A stretch of 41,858 nucleotides of DNA from Mycoplasmatota bacterium (GCA_016342455.1 JAEIOE010000016.1:1-41858); one strand, 5' to 3'; positions 25,565-34,377 are shown, numbered from the stretch's first letter. Numbers and translations are program-made. Notes: generated by a model from the letters alone, not told the origin.

Positions 25565-25795
25565 TCAGTAATCTAGCCATTTAAGTAGTATAAAAAGATA
25601 ATATTGTATTCAAATATAGTTGATCATATGGTAAAATATTTTCAAAAGGCAAGTTGCAAGTCGCTATTTTTATATCTAGGGCAGTAACTATGTGTCCTAG
25701 AAAATCATAGCAGTGCAATCTTACCGGATTTGAACTATGATTTTTCAAGTGTTTTTATACAGTTTTTGTTATTATCATGAGATGAAAAGCATATA
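25565..25795. other. Gene-free stretch after array block 2
   Basis: No coding frame, hairpin or convincing promoter stands out here. It separates the R array from the structured region that follows. Confidence 0.4.
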
Positions 25796-25799
25796 AAAA

Positions 25800-25818
25800 C
25801 AACCTTCAATGAAGGTTG
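25800..25818 (-). terminator. Minus-strand terminator hairpin
   Basis: CAACCTTCA and TGAAGGTTG form a nine-base stem. On the minus strand it is followed by TTTTTATAT. It would end a minus-strand transcript from the repeat region at 25896-25965, or one further right. Confidence 0.6.
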
Positions 25819-25895
25819 AAATAAACTTACTATAGTTTCACATGTTTTTATACACTTAAAGTGTTGAAAAACTTACTAAAAGTGTCGAAAAAAAA

Positions 25896-25965
25896 ATAAA
25901 GTCGGTACGGTGACTGAAAGCAACTCGGGTCGATAGCACCCAAAAATAGGATAAAGTCGGTACGG
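25896..25965. repeat. 15-bp direct repeat pair around a hairpin
   Basis: ATAAAGTCGGTACGG occurs at 25896-25910 and 25951-25965. A GGGT/ACCC hairpin lies between them (about 25927-25941). The region is less AT-rich than its surroundings. It could be part of a small RNA bounded by the minus-strand terminator at 25800 or the plus-strand terminator at 26038. Confidence 0.6.
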
Positions 25966-26037
25966 ACATGACATAATTTAGAAATAATACAAATAGTGTA
26001 ATTAGTAAGAACAATACATAAAGGGATAATATGATGG

Positions 26038-26063
26038 GTTCTCCTTTTTTGGAGAACTTTTTT
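26038..26063 (+). terminator. Plus-strand terminator
   Basis: GTTCTCC and GGAGAAC form a seven-base stem with a T-rich loop, followed by six T. The following CCCTGT-GGA-CCCTGT (about 26075-26089) is a small direct repeat. Confidence 0.75.
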
Positions 26064-26174
26064 ATAAAAACGGGCCCTGTGGACCCTGTTTAGGTTCAAT
26101 AAAATATTATAAAATGTTTTAGATGCAGCTAAGTTTATGTTAGTTGTTAATTTAAATAGAGGAAGGTAAGAGTA

Positions 26175-26714
26175 ATGAAAAAAATGTTGTTAGTATTTAT
26201 GAGTTGTATTTTATTGTTTGCGTCTAGTCAAATGACAGATGTTAGTGCGAGTAGTACTTTTACACCTGGAATAGACGGATATATAGGACAATATGCTAAA
26301 ACACGGTTTATTGATGAAGTTGTTAGAGTATACATAACTGAGGATGCTGTTGAGACTATTGAAAGTACAAATACTGATGTTCAGACAGAAGTAATAACAA
26401 CAGAGTCCTGTCTAATTTTTGGTTGGATTTGTACAACCCAGACGCAAACAAAATTTTACTATGAAACAACTATGAAAGTTAATAAAGTAGTAGAGGATAG
26501 ACATCTTTTTAATGATGTGGATTCATTAATTTACATGCTGAAAGAGTTAGAATACAGAGCAAGTAATTATGAGGGTTGTAAAGGTCAAAATGTGAACAAT
26601 TGTGTAATTGGATATGTTAGAGGTATTGATAAAGGCTATGTTTCTGGTTATGGTGGTTTATTCACTTCTGCATTAGGTAATGTTAATGAAGGATTTGTTG
26701 ACTATGTTAAATAA
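26175..26714 (+). CDS. Secreted protein, N-terminal part before an in-frame TAA
   Basis: A 179-residue product with a clear signal peptide (about 1-26, cleaved after DVSA). The mature part contains four cysteines (CLIFGWIC and CKGQNVNNC), probably disulfide-forming. It stops at AAA-TAA, but the same frame continues without another stop to 27671. Together the two parts make one coherent 498-residue secreted protein with one nonsense codon. GGAAGG precedes the ATG. Family not recognised. Last residues before the stop are FVDYVK. Confidence 0.7.
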   Translation: MKKMLLVFMSCILLFASSQMTDVSASSTFTPGIDGYIGQYAKTRFIDEVVRVYITEDAVETIESTNTDVQTEVITTESCLIFGWICTTQTQTKFYYETTMKVNKVVEDRHLFNDVDSLIYMLKELEYRASNYEGCKGQNVNNCVIGYVRGIDKGYVSGYGGLFTSALGNVNEGFVDYVK

Positions 26715-27671
26715 CAGACTGGAGATAGTGGACTACAGGTTTATGAGTATTTTGCAGCTTTTGTGTCTACGAGTTCATTTAATTCACCGCTCTATGGGGA
26801 TGTTGAGTATTACAATCATGGAGAAGCAGTGAAACTAATTGATCCATTGAATAACAATTACACAACCGAAGGAAGTATAGACTTGATTCACTTGTTTGCT
26901 TCAGTAGATGGGATTTATGAGGATACTGATGCTATACTTGATCCAATTGATGATATTGTTGTTTCTATTGATCATATGATTTCTTGGGCAGGTGATTTGC
27001 AAAAATTCACAGTTGAACTTGAGAATCACAAAGTCACACGAGTAGAAGTTGATAATGTTATCAACTCCTGGTCAGATACTAGAAATAATGAATACGATTT
27101 TTGTAATCTTATAGGTACAGCATGTCAGTTTAGTAATGAGGACATGTTGAGTGATATTGATGCTATGAATATAACTGAGTTGTTAATAAATGGAATACCT
27201 GAATACGAGACGTATTGTGATTATAATGGATTCTGTACAACATATACATTTTATGATGATTTAAATCTAGTGAGTACTGCTTTTGCAGGTTATTACAACA
27301 TTGTAGGGTATGACAACTCATCTGTATTACCGAACAGATACAAAATATTTCTAGACAGTATCTTTTTTGAAGATGGTAGAAAATCTAATGATAGTAGTTT
27401 AAGTGATTTCAGAGATTTGGTTGATGAATATACCGCAATCAAAATTAGTAATGGCAATTATGTTGATGACTGGCCATTATTGAGTAGTAAATCCACATTT
27501 CTTTATAATGCTGGACAAAAAGTTGATATTTTATACAGAGAACTTGCATCTCAGTTGTTTAAAGAGTACATTATAAATATGAGTACTAAGGCAATATATT
27601 CATCTGGTGGAGGTGGAGGGTATTATAACCCAAACAGTCCATATATTATGAAAGAGCTAGCAGCAATGTAA
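26715..27671 (+). pseudogene. C-terminal continuation after the in-frame TAA
   Basis: The frame reads on from the TAA at 26712-26714 as QTGDSGLQVYEYFAAFVSTS and remains open for about 318 codons. Acidic, beta- and helix-mixed sequence with two Cys pairs (CNLIGTAC and CDYNGFC), in keeping with the Cys spacing of the N-terminal part, and a Gly-rich SSGGGGGYY tail. A GTG at 26763 could serve as an independent start but has no ribosome binding site and would make a protein without a secretion signal. One GAA-to-TAA or CAA-to-TAA change would explain the split. Confidence 0.6.
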
Positions 27672-27705
27672 AGTATTATTTCAAAATTTCTTTAGGAGGA
27701 ATAGC

Positions 27706-28143
27706 ATGAGTAATAGTAGATATTTATCAGTTAGAAGTGTTATTTTGGGTCTAACTATATTCTTTGTGTATATGATTATAGGTATATACCTTAGTTTTAA
27801 TGAGCAATTTGAGTATTTGAATGACTTTTGTATAATTCCAAATTCAATCAATTGTTACTACATTAATGTAGCTAGTAATCCATATTACTTGATTGTGCCA
27901 TTATTGAAAATATTCTTAGTGTTTTTTTCAATAGGAAGAAGTAAAAACTTTTTGATAAGAATATTTGCAGCTTATTTATGTTTGACTACTTTAATACTTT
28001 CGCTACTAGGTATTGTTTTTCCATATGACCCTCTAGAAAATTTTATGTTTTGGTTGATGATTGATTTCTTAAAGATAATAGAGATTATCAACGGATTGTT
28101 ACTACTTATTGTTTTTGTATTCATAGAACTTAAGAATAGATAA
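27706..28143 (+). CDS. Four-helix membrane protein
   Basis: A 145-residue membrane protein with hydrophobic segments at about 11-31, 60-80, 86-106 and 112-138, and an outside loop containing two Cys (CIIPNSINCY). AGGAGG precedes the ATG. It lies 34 bases after the split secreted protein and ends the cassette. No family is recognised; it may help anchor or export the secreted neighbour. Confidence 0.7.
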   Translation: MSNSRYLSVRSVILGLTIFFVYMIIGIYLSFNEQFEYLNDFCIIPNSINCYYINVASNPYYLIVPLLKIFLVFFSIGRSKNFLIRIFAAYLCLTTLILSLLGIVFPYDPLENFMFWLMIDFLKIIEIINGLLLLIVFVFIELKNR

Positions 28144-28210
28144 ATGTATTTGATTCTTCTTGTCAAGAGTACTGTGTTAAACTATTTAACATGTCTACTT
28201 TTACTGTATC

Positions 28211-28380
28211 ACTAGAATTGTATCAGGCCTTTTTTTGCGCTATATAGGGCCGTTTCTCTATTCTCTAATATTTTTGGACTCTTAAAAGTCCATTGATTTT
28301 ACTGATTTTCGGTTGTTCTCATCAAATTTCTACACGATTACATTTTGAAATACACGATTTAAAATGGATTTACTCGATTA
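28211..28380 (+). repeat. Truncated array block (terminator remnant and R), copy 3
   Basis: Starts inside the terminator hairpin: only GAATTGTATCAGGCC and the T run remain, so the left arm and all Q motifs are lost. The following 130 bases are nearly identical to copy 2. TACACGATT occurs at 28331 and 28351, with a one-base variant TACTCGATT at 28371. Confidence 0.85.
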
Positions 28381-28439
28381 TAGATTACACACTCTATATT
28401 TTATAAAGTGGGCAATAACACCCTGAAAAATAGTAACAT

Positions 28440-28467
28440 TTGTTTTTTCTAAAATTTATGATATAAT
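28440..28467 (+). promoter_or_regulatory. Promoter of the AAA ATPase cassette
   Basis: TTGTTT at 28440-28445 and TATAAT at 28462-28467 with a 16-base spacer, about 50 bases before the ATPase gene. Confidence 0.55.
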
Positions 28468-28517
28468 TATTTTATAAAACAGGTCATTTAACCCGGAAAA
28501 TAAAATAGGTGATATAA

Positions 28518-29768
28518 ATGGTAATTAAAAGAAATGATTATTTAAGAAAAATAATAAGACATAAAAATAACGGATTGATTAAAGTAATAACAGGCATGCG
28601 AAGGGTAGGAAAATCATACCTTTTGTTTACCTTGTTTTACGACTATTTAGTCAGTATAGGAATTGATAAAAGTCACATCATAACATATGCATTGGATGAT
28701 AGAAGAAACAAAGAGTTAAGAAACCCTGATAAATTATTAAATGCTATTGATGATGGGATAAAAGATGATGAAATGTATTACATCTTACTAGATGAAATTC
28801 AAATGGTTGATGAGTTTGAAGATGTTTTGAATAGTTTGCTACATATTAAAAATGTTGATACATATGTAACAGGAAGCAATTCGAAATTTCTATCAAAAGA
28901 TTTGATTACTGAGTTTAGGGGAAGAAGTGATGAAATTCGAGTATATCCTTTAACATTTAAAGAATTTACGTCAGTATTTGAAGGTGATTTAAATGATGCA
29001 TGGAATCAATACTACACTTATGGTGGGTTACCTTTAACGCTTAATTTCACCGAGCACGAAGAAAAATCCAATTATTTAGTCAAGCAGTTTGAAGAAGTTT
29101 ATATTAGCGATATTGTTGATAGAAACAATATAAGAAATGTTAGTGAATTAGAAGAATTAGTAAATATTTTAGCTTCAAATATTGGATCGCTAACTAATCC
29201 AAAAAAATTATCAAATACATTTAAGAGCATTAAAGGAGTATCTGTTACAGAACCAACGATCAAGTCATATTTAACTTATCTAGAAGATGCATTTATGATA
29301 GAAAAGTCTATGAGATATGATGTAAAAGGTAAAAAGTATATATCAACTCCAAGTAAATATTATTTCACTGATTTGGGGTTAAGAAATGGCAGACTGAATT
29401 TTAGACAACAAGAAGAAAATCACATTATGGAAAACATAATTTATAACGAACTAAAAGTTCGCGGATTTAATCTAGACGTTGGAGTAGTTGAAGTTAGAGA
29501 ACAACAAGAAGGAAAATTACTCAAGAAAAAATTAGAAGTAGATTTTATTGCACAAAGAGGGAACGAAAAATACTATATTCAGTCAGCTTATGAAATGAGT
29601 ACCCTAGAAAAAAGAAAACAAGAACAAAGATCTTTACTAAACATACCTGATTCATTTAAAAAGGTTATTATTGTTAAAGATAATATTATGCCTAAACGTG
29701 ATGAATATGGAGTCGTAACGATTGGTTTATTTGATTTTTTATTAGGAAAGATTGGACTTGATTATTAA
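28518..29768 (+). CDS. AAA ATPase with DUF4143 C-terminal domain
   Basis: A 416-residue protein of the AAA_14/DUF4143 group. Walker A is GMRRVGKSY (about 25-33), Walker B is YYILLDEIQMV (about 90-100), and VTGSNSKFLSKDL is the sensor segment with its Ser-Asn pair. The C-terminal domain (about 200-370) includes YYFTDLGLRNGRL and the nuclease-like LEVDFIAQRGNEKYYIQ, in which Asp, Gln and Lys recall a degenerate PD-(D/E)XK fold. Such ATPases are common in low-GC Bacillota, with no settled role. AGGTGAT precedes the ATG. Confidence 0.88.
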   Translation: MVIKRNDYLRKIIRHKNNGLIKVITGMRRVGKSYLLFTLFYDYLVSIGIDKSHIITYALDDRRNKELRNPDKLLNAIDDGIKDDEMYYILLDEIQMVDEFEDVLNSLLHIKNVDTYVTGSNSKFLSKDLITEFRGRSDEIRVYPLTFKEFTSVFEGDLNDAWNQYYTYGGLPLTLNFTEHEEKSNYLVKQFEEVYISDIVDRNNIRNVSELEELVNILASNIGSLTNPKKLSNTFKSIKGVSVTEPTIKSYLTYLEDAFMIEKSMRYDVKGKKYISTPSKYYFTDLGLRNGRLNFRQQEENHIMENIIYNELKVRGFNLDVGVVEVREQQEGKLLKKKLEVDFIAQRGNEKYYIQSAYEMSTLEKRKQEQRSLLNIPDSFKKVIIVKDNIMPKRDEYGVVTIGLFDFLLGKIGLDY

Positions 29769-29810
29769 GATAAATCGAACAAATGAATCAGGCGAAAGGG
29801 AGTTAGGTAA

Positions 29811-30626
29811 ATGAAATATATGAGCTTTAATCGTTCATGTTCTTATACATGTTTAGCCTATATGATAGGGGACTACGGTTTAGAATATACAGATAAAGAT
29901 ATAGCTATAGAAATGAAATTGGCATACCTTTTTTACAATGACACTAAGAATAATGAGTATTTATCTGGTGCCATGTTACAAGGAAAGAGATGGTTTGATC
30001 TATTTCTGAATCGTCATTCATTTGAATTTGTAGAAAATAAATATAATAAAGTTGATGTGTTAATGGTTATTAAAAAATCAACGCATAAATTAATGGTTGG
30101 AATCAATTTGAAAACCGGTAAACATGCTATGGTTTATTGTCCATCAGAAACGCAACTGTTTAGATTCTTTAATCCGCATTATGAGAATGATGGTGCTGTT
30201 GACTTTTTTATCTATTCAGAACAAGAATTACTTGATCTTCTAGATGATGAGGTTACTGTTGGCTACATTAATCATAATTCAAGAATTACGGTTCCTGAGT
30301 TAGAGCTATATGGTCATTCGAGTGGGTACCTAGATAAATATGTAGTAGACATAATTGAATTTTGTTCGATTGAACATACACTTGATGAGATACTAGAAGT
30401 GAAAGAATCATTGTTTGCTGGACTATTACTTTCTCCAATACCATTGTTAGAGTTTGAGGGAGAGACTGAACTTGTTAATTGTCTAAGAAAATTGCAAACT
30501 GACTTTATAAACTCCTTACGACAAACAAAAACAAACATTAGGCTTCTAGATTATTTAAGTCCATTAGAATTAAATTCATGTGTTAGAAAGTATAAGGAAT
30601 CGATTATAGCAAATATTGTATTTTAG
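29811..30626 (+). CDS. Peptidase C39-like / BtrH-like protein
   Basis: A 271-residue cytoplasmic protein. The start FNRSCSYTCLAYMIGDYGLEYTD resembles the Cys-containing helix of C39 and BtrH-type papain folds, with Cys10 or Cys14 as a possible nucleophile. HKLMVGINLKTGKHAMVYCP (about 92-111) could supply the His strand. The C-terminal half is helical and unrecognised. GGGAG precedes the ATG. It stands 42 bases after the ATPase and 36 before a transglutaminase-like protein, so two papain-like folds are adjacent; a role in peptide transfer or processing is possible. Confidence 0.45.
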   Translation: MKYMSFNRSCSYTCLAYMIGDYGLEYTDKDIAIEMKLAYLFYNDTKNNEYLSGAMLQGKRWFDLFLNRHSFEFVENKYNKVDVLMVIKKSTHKLMVGINLKTGKHAMVYCPSETQLFRFFNPHYENDGAVDFFIYSEQELLDLLDDEVTVGYINHNSRITVPELELYGHSSGYLDKYVVDIIEFCSIEHTLDEILEVKESLFAGLLLSPIPLLEFEGETELVNCLRKLQTDFINSLRQTKTNIRLLDYLSPLELNSCVRKYKESIIANIVF

Positions 30627-30662
30627 TATAGTCAATATATTACTGAAAAGAGAGGTGATTCA

Positions 30663-31904
30663 ATGAGAAAAGGCTTTGATATATTTGGAAAAGAATATGG
30701 TGTAATGTTTAGAAATGATATACACCATAAAGATTCAGCAGGCTATCAATTCTACAAAAAAATGATACTTATAAATTCATATTCTGAAGACTATTTATAT
30801 AATCAATGCATTTCAAAAATCAACATTGAAATCACTAATCATGAATTATTTAGTTTTGCGAAAAAGTTCAAAGGAGAATCAGATATTCAAACAATCAAAA
30901 GTGTTTTAGATTTTACTAGCAGTATGGTAAGAAACTATGATGTTCCTTTTGACAATATGGAATTCGGAAATACAGAGAAAGAGATTATAGAAAGAGGAAC
31001 TGACTGGTGTACTGATATTTCACGCATTGGGTTGGCTATATTACAATGTTTGAATATTCCATGTCGTTTGGCCATATTAGTTAATAGTAGAAAAGCATAT
31101 AATGGTCATACGTTATGTGAAGCATATTTAGATAATGAATACATGATGATTGATTTTACATATGGTGTTTTAGGACTGTTATCCAAGAAATACTCTGTGA
31201 AAGACTTATTAAAGCAACCGCAAATTGTAAAGGAAATTTACAGTTTACAGATCGATTGTAATATTGATTTGGAATATATAGAAGGTTTATACGATATGGC
31301 AGCACTAGCAGAGTATGATATTACAAAAAAACATGATTACTCTATTAGTGTGCCTAATGAGTATTATTTAAACATGATGAATCTTTCGCATGATGGGTTG
31401 TGGAAAATGGGTGAGGATATGAAAATTGATGATTTGATTATTAGAAAAGCTACAGCTGAAGATGCTAAAGGAAAAGGTTATGTTCATTATCAAAGCTGGA
31501 TTGAAACATATACTGGTCTTTTTCCAGATGATGTGATGAGTAGATTATCACTTGAAAAGTCTATAGATAATGCTCGAAAATATCCAGAGAACACTTATGT
31601 TGCCATTGTGGATGATAATATCATTGGATTTAGTTGTTATCTAGAGTCACGAGATGAAGACTTAGAGGATGCCGGTGAAATTATGGCAATATATATATTA
31701 AAAGAATATCAAGGTCAAGGCATTGGTAAGAAACTAATGGAAGTTTCTTATAAGGAACTCAGTAATTATTCCAAACTATCATTATGGGTACTTGGAAGTA
31801 ATAAGAAATCAGTTAGTTTCTATGAAAGACAAGGATTCATAGCTGATGGAAAAACAAAGATGCTTCATGGAAAAGAAGTTATTAGAATGATTAAAAGGAT
31901 GTGA
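30663..31904 (+). CDS. Transglutaminase-like domain fused to a GNAT acetyltransferase
   Basis: A 413-residue two-domain protein. The N-terminal half carries the transglutaminase triad: Cys in TDWCTDISR (about 115), His in YNGHTLCEAYL (about 146) and Asp in YMMIDFTYG (about 161). The C-terminal part (about 258-413) is a GNAT acetyltransferase: LIIRKATAEDA, then EIMAIYILKEYQGQGIGKKLM with the acetyl-CoA loop QGQGIGKK, then VSFYERQGF. GAGAGGTG precedes the ATG. The fusion implies two linked steps on one substrate, perhaps amide-bond chemistry followed by N-acylation. No membrane segment or signal is seen. Confidence 0.82.
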   Translation: MRKGFDIFGKEYGVMFRNDIHHKDSAGYQFYKKMILINSYSEDYLYNQCISKINIEITNHELFSFAKKFKGESDIQTIKSVLDFTSSMVRNYDVPFDNMEFGNTEKEIIERGTDWCTDISRIGLAILQCLNIPCRLAILVNSRKAYNGHTLCEAYLDNEYMMIDFTYGVLGLLSKKYSVKDLLKQPQIVKEIYSLQIDCNIDLEYIEGLYDMAALAEYDITKKHDYSISVPNEYYLNMMNLSHDGLWKMGEDMKIDDLIIRKATAEDAKGKGYVHYQSWIETYTGLFPDDVMSRLSLEKSIDNARKYPENTYVAIVDDNIIGFSCYLESRDEDLEDAGEIMAIYILKEYQGQGIGKKLMEVSYKELSNYSKLSLWVLGSNKKSVSFYERQGFIADGKTKMLHGKEVIRMIKRM

Positions 31905-31927
31905 AGTGACATAATGTTTAGAGTAGA

Positions 31928-32116
31928 ATAGGTCTGATACATTCGGTATCAAACCTTTTTTTGCCTTTTTTTGACATTTCTTGATTATTACATTGTACTA
32001 AAATAGTATAGGTAGTAGATAGAGAATGACATATTTTGATACAATTTTAGTAGATAATAAGAATCATTTACACGATTACATTTGAAATACACGATTAGAA
32101 ATGGATTTACACGATT
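31928..32116 (+). repeat. Array block of the P-type (terminator and R), copy 4
   Basis: The terminator AGGTCTGATAC-ATTCG-GTATCAAACCT plus T run (31931-31962) is the same type as at 19576. TACACGATT occurs at 32069, 32088 and 32108 (19 and 20 bases apart). The spacer between hairpin and R array also matches the block at 19576 (for example ATTTTGATACAA). Confidence 0.85.
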
Positions 32117-32157
32117 ACAATAATTTTTAGTTAATAACGGATTATATACTAGAGATT

Positions 32158-32170
32158 CAATGAAACGTTG
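32158..32170. promoter_or_regulatory. Shared promoter motif CAATGAAACGTTG, copy 1
   Basis: CAATGAAACGTTG lies 66 bases before the acyltransferase gene. An identical copy lies at 33377-33389 before the XRE gene downstream. It contains the palindrome AACGTT. It may be the operator of that XRE protein. Confidence 0.5.
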
Positions 32171-32235
32171 ATAGTTTTTCTTGAGAAATCATTTTATACT
32201 AAAGAATATAATTTGAAAGTCTAAGGAGGAATAAT

Positions 32236-33351
32236 ATGAAAAAATACTATGGAATTAGTTATCTGAAATTAATGCTAACAATGTTTGTTGTAGCACATCA
32301 TGCTTTTTTAGCATTCACACCATCAGGAGCGGCATCACCCATTCACGACGGAAATAGAACGATAATATTTTCATATGTGACTGTCTTATTTGATAATTTC
32401 TTCATGTATACATTTTTCTTGATTGCTGGTCTGTTTGCATATAAAAGTCTAGTTTCAAGAGGAAAAGCATCCTATTTTTTGTCAAGATTACTACGATTAG
32501 GGGCAGTGTTTTTTATCGCGACGTATACAGTCAATATTGTTGGTTTTTATCTAATGGAAGTAGTCAAGGGAACTGATCCATACATTAATTTTGGTTTAAG
32601 TAATTTCGCAGGATACTATGAATTCGTTGTTATGAATATTTTTCCTACTCAACATTTGTGGTTCCTATGGGTGCTATTACTGTTCAATGTTATTTTTATT
32701 GTGATTTTTCCATTCTTTAGTAAGGAGAATAAAGTATCGAAACTACTTCGCAATAATGGTGTTATTTTTATAGTAACTATGCTTGTTTTAGGTGTCTTGT
32801 TTTATAGAACTGGCTCTTTATTCTTAGGTTATGATTTTGTTACATTGTTTGGACCTTTCAGTGTTCAAATTGGGCGTGTTCCAGTTTATTTTATGATGTA
32901 TCTATTTGGGATATTACTAGGAAGAAACGGAATTGAAAATACGTTTATTGTGCAGAAATATCGAATGAAAAATTATATTTTCATATTAGTATTAGGAATT
33001 ATATCTGGACTAATCTTTGCATTATTATTAATCAACTCTCAGTTTGAACTACTCTATTATATTGGTGATATTCTAACAACAGTTACGTTTGTTTTGATCA
33101 CAATAGGGCTAATAGCTTTATTTATTAATCATTTAAATCAAGAATCAAAATTTGTAATTGTTCTATCTGAGAATGCTTTTATGATTTACATATTGCACTA
33201 TGGAGTAGTATCAGCGTTACAGGGTATCTTCTATAGAATTGATTTTAACGGTTTTTTAGAAGGTGTATTAGTATTCATTCTTGGGTTTATCATCAGTTTT
33301 GGGATATCATATTTACTTAGAAAAATTAAAATTTTAGCGAAAATAGCATAG
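32236..33351 (+). CDS. Acyltransferase-3 family membrane protein
   Basis: A 371-residue integral membrane O-acyltransferase with about ten hydrophobic segments. The family hallmark MLTMFVVAHHAFLAF, with its conserved His pair, is near the N-terminus, followed by FLIAGLFAYKSLVSRG and RLLRLG. QHLWFLWVLLLFN in the middle is also typical. Such enzymes transfer acyl groups to surface sugars or lipids. AAGGAGG precedes the ATG. First gene of its cassette; a candidate operator shared with the next regulator lies upstream. Confidence 0.88.
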   Translation: MKKYYGISYLKLMLTMFVVAHHAFLAFTPSGAASPIHDGNRTIIFSYVTVLFDNFFMYTFFLIAGLFAYKSLVSRGKASYFLSRLLRLGAVFFIATYTVNIVGFYLMEVVKGTDPYINFGLSNFAGYYEFVVMNIFPTQHLWFLWVLLLFNVIFIVIFPFFSKENKVSKLLRNNGVIFIVTMLVLGVLFYRTGSLFLGYDFVTLFGPFSVQIGRVPVYFMMYLFGILLGRNGIENTFIVQKYRMKNYIFILVLGIISGLIFALLLINSQFELLYYIGDILTTVTFVLITIGLIALFINHLNQESKFVIVLSENAFMIYILHYGVVSALQGIFYRIDFNGFLEGVLVFILGFIISFGISYLLRKIKILAKIA

Positions 33352-33376
33352 AGAGTATTGGTAAAAGATTACAAAA

Positions 33377-33419
33377 CAATGAAACGTTGTTATGTTTTGC
33401 AGTATTTTTGCAGTATAAT
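33377..33419 (+). promoter_or_regulatory. Control region of the XRE gene
   Basis: Contains CAATGAAACGTTG (33377-33389), then two perfect tandem copies of TTTTGCAGTAT (33395-33405 and 33406-33416). The second copy overlaps the -10 box TATAAT (33414-33419). The tandem copies would let a repressor cover the promoter. Confidence 0.55.
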
Positions 33420-33442
33420 ATAAGTGTTTAGGAAGTGGTGTT

Positions 33443-34144
33443 ATGACGTTTGGTGAGAGAATTAGAGCAAATAGAATTAAAAATAACATGAGCCAAAAGC
33501 AACTTGCTGAGTTGCTGAATGTGACACCTCAAACAATATCAAAATGGGAAAATGATTTATCTGAGCCAGGATTTCAAATGATTACTGAAATGACGAATGT
33601 ATTTCATATTTCACATGATGAATTGTTTATAGGGGAAACAGAAGTTTTATATCAAGGATCTATATATATAGCAAAAAAAGACCTTCGAATGAAAAAATAC
33701 TACGATTTCTTTGTAGGACTCTTGATTTTCTTATCTGTTGCGATGATTATTACAACTACTTATATCTCAACTCTTGAGATTTTAACATGGCATTTCACAT
33801 TAGGATTTGGTTTATTTACAATGTTTTGGTTATTTCTACTTTTTATGACATCCAGATGGAGATATATCTATTTGGATTCTCCGAATGATTTGCTTGATAT
33901 CTATCATGATAAAGTGGTAATTCAAAAAGGTAATTTAACGGTCGAAGGAATCAAAATTAAGAACATATATATTAAGAAATATCAATTTTATTCAGGTATT
34001 CGTGTTTATGAAAACAACGGTTTTTTGAAAATCTTAACAACAGATAATCAAATGTTAGTTGTGAGAGATATAATCGACATCGAGGATTTAAAGAAAGTTA
34101 TATATAAAATGAAAATTCAATTTATTGAGGAGGAAACAAAATGA
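33443..34144 (+). CDS. XRE regulator with two membrane helices and PH-like tail
   Basis: A 233-residue protein. The XRE helix-turn-helix (about 5-60, MSQKQLAELLNVTPQTISKWENDLSEPG) is followed by two membrane helices (about 91-112 and 117-137) and a cytoplasmic beta-rich domain (about 145-225, DLLDIYHDKVVIQKGNLTVEGIKIKNI) resembling bacterial PH-like folds. It probably senses envelope state and controls its own promoter and the acyltransferase gene through the shared motif; that part is inference. The stop overlaps the next ATG by four bases. Confidence 0.8.
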   Translation: MTFGERIRANRIKNNMSQKQLAELLNVTPQTISKWENDLSEPGFQMITEMTNVFHISHDELFIGETEVLYQGSIYIAKKDLRMKKYYDFFVGLLIFLSVAMIITTTYISTLEILTWHFTLGFGLFTMFWLFLLFMTSRWRYIYLDSPNDLLDIYHDKVVIQKGNLTVEGIKIKNIYIKKYQFYSGIRVYENNGFLKILTTDNQMLVVRDIIDIEDLKKVIYKMKIQFIEEETK

Positions 34145-34347
34145 ATTATTTATGGGGAAGTTTAATGGCTTTGATTGGTTTATTTTTATTAGTTAGCGCA
34201 CTTAAGAAAAGTGAATTTATCATTTATAAACTTTTTGTAGCAAGAGCAAAACTGCTATGGGGAGATAACGTGCATTCATTCTTCGTAGTAGTAGGAGTCA
34301 TTCTAATGGGACTAAGTTCTTTATTCTTTTTTGGAATTTGGGGTTAG
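34141..34347 (+). CDS. Small two-helix membrane protein
   Basis: A 68-residue protein with hydrophobic segments at about 4-20 and 46-66, linked by a basic amphipathic stretch (KKSEFIIYKLFVARAKLLWG). GAGGAGG precedes the ATG. Translationally coupled to the XRE membrane regulator, so it is likely a partner in the same envelope response. It resembles a widespread class of short Bacillota membrane proteins with the SEFIIYKLFVARAK pattern and no assigned function. Confidence 0.75.
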   Translation: MNYLWGSLMALIGLFLLVSALKKSEFIIYKLFVARAKLLWGDNVHSFFVVVGVILMGLSSLFFFGIWG

Positions 34348-34377
34348 ACATTCTATTCTAATATTTAAATACGGAAG

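Noticed and set aside
25848-26099. Minus-strand 83-codon ORF over the repeat-hairpin region
   Set aside because: No ribosome binding site, odd composition (many Phe, Arg, Cys) and overlap with repeats and a terminator.
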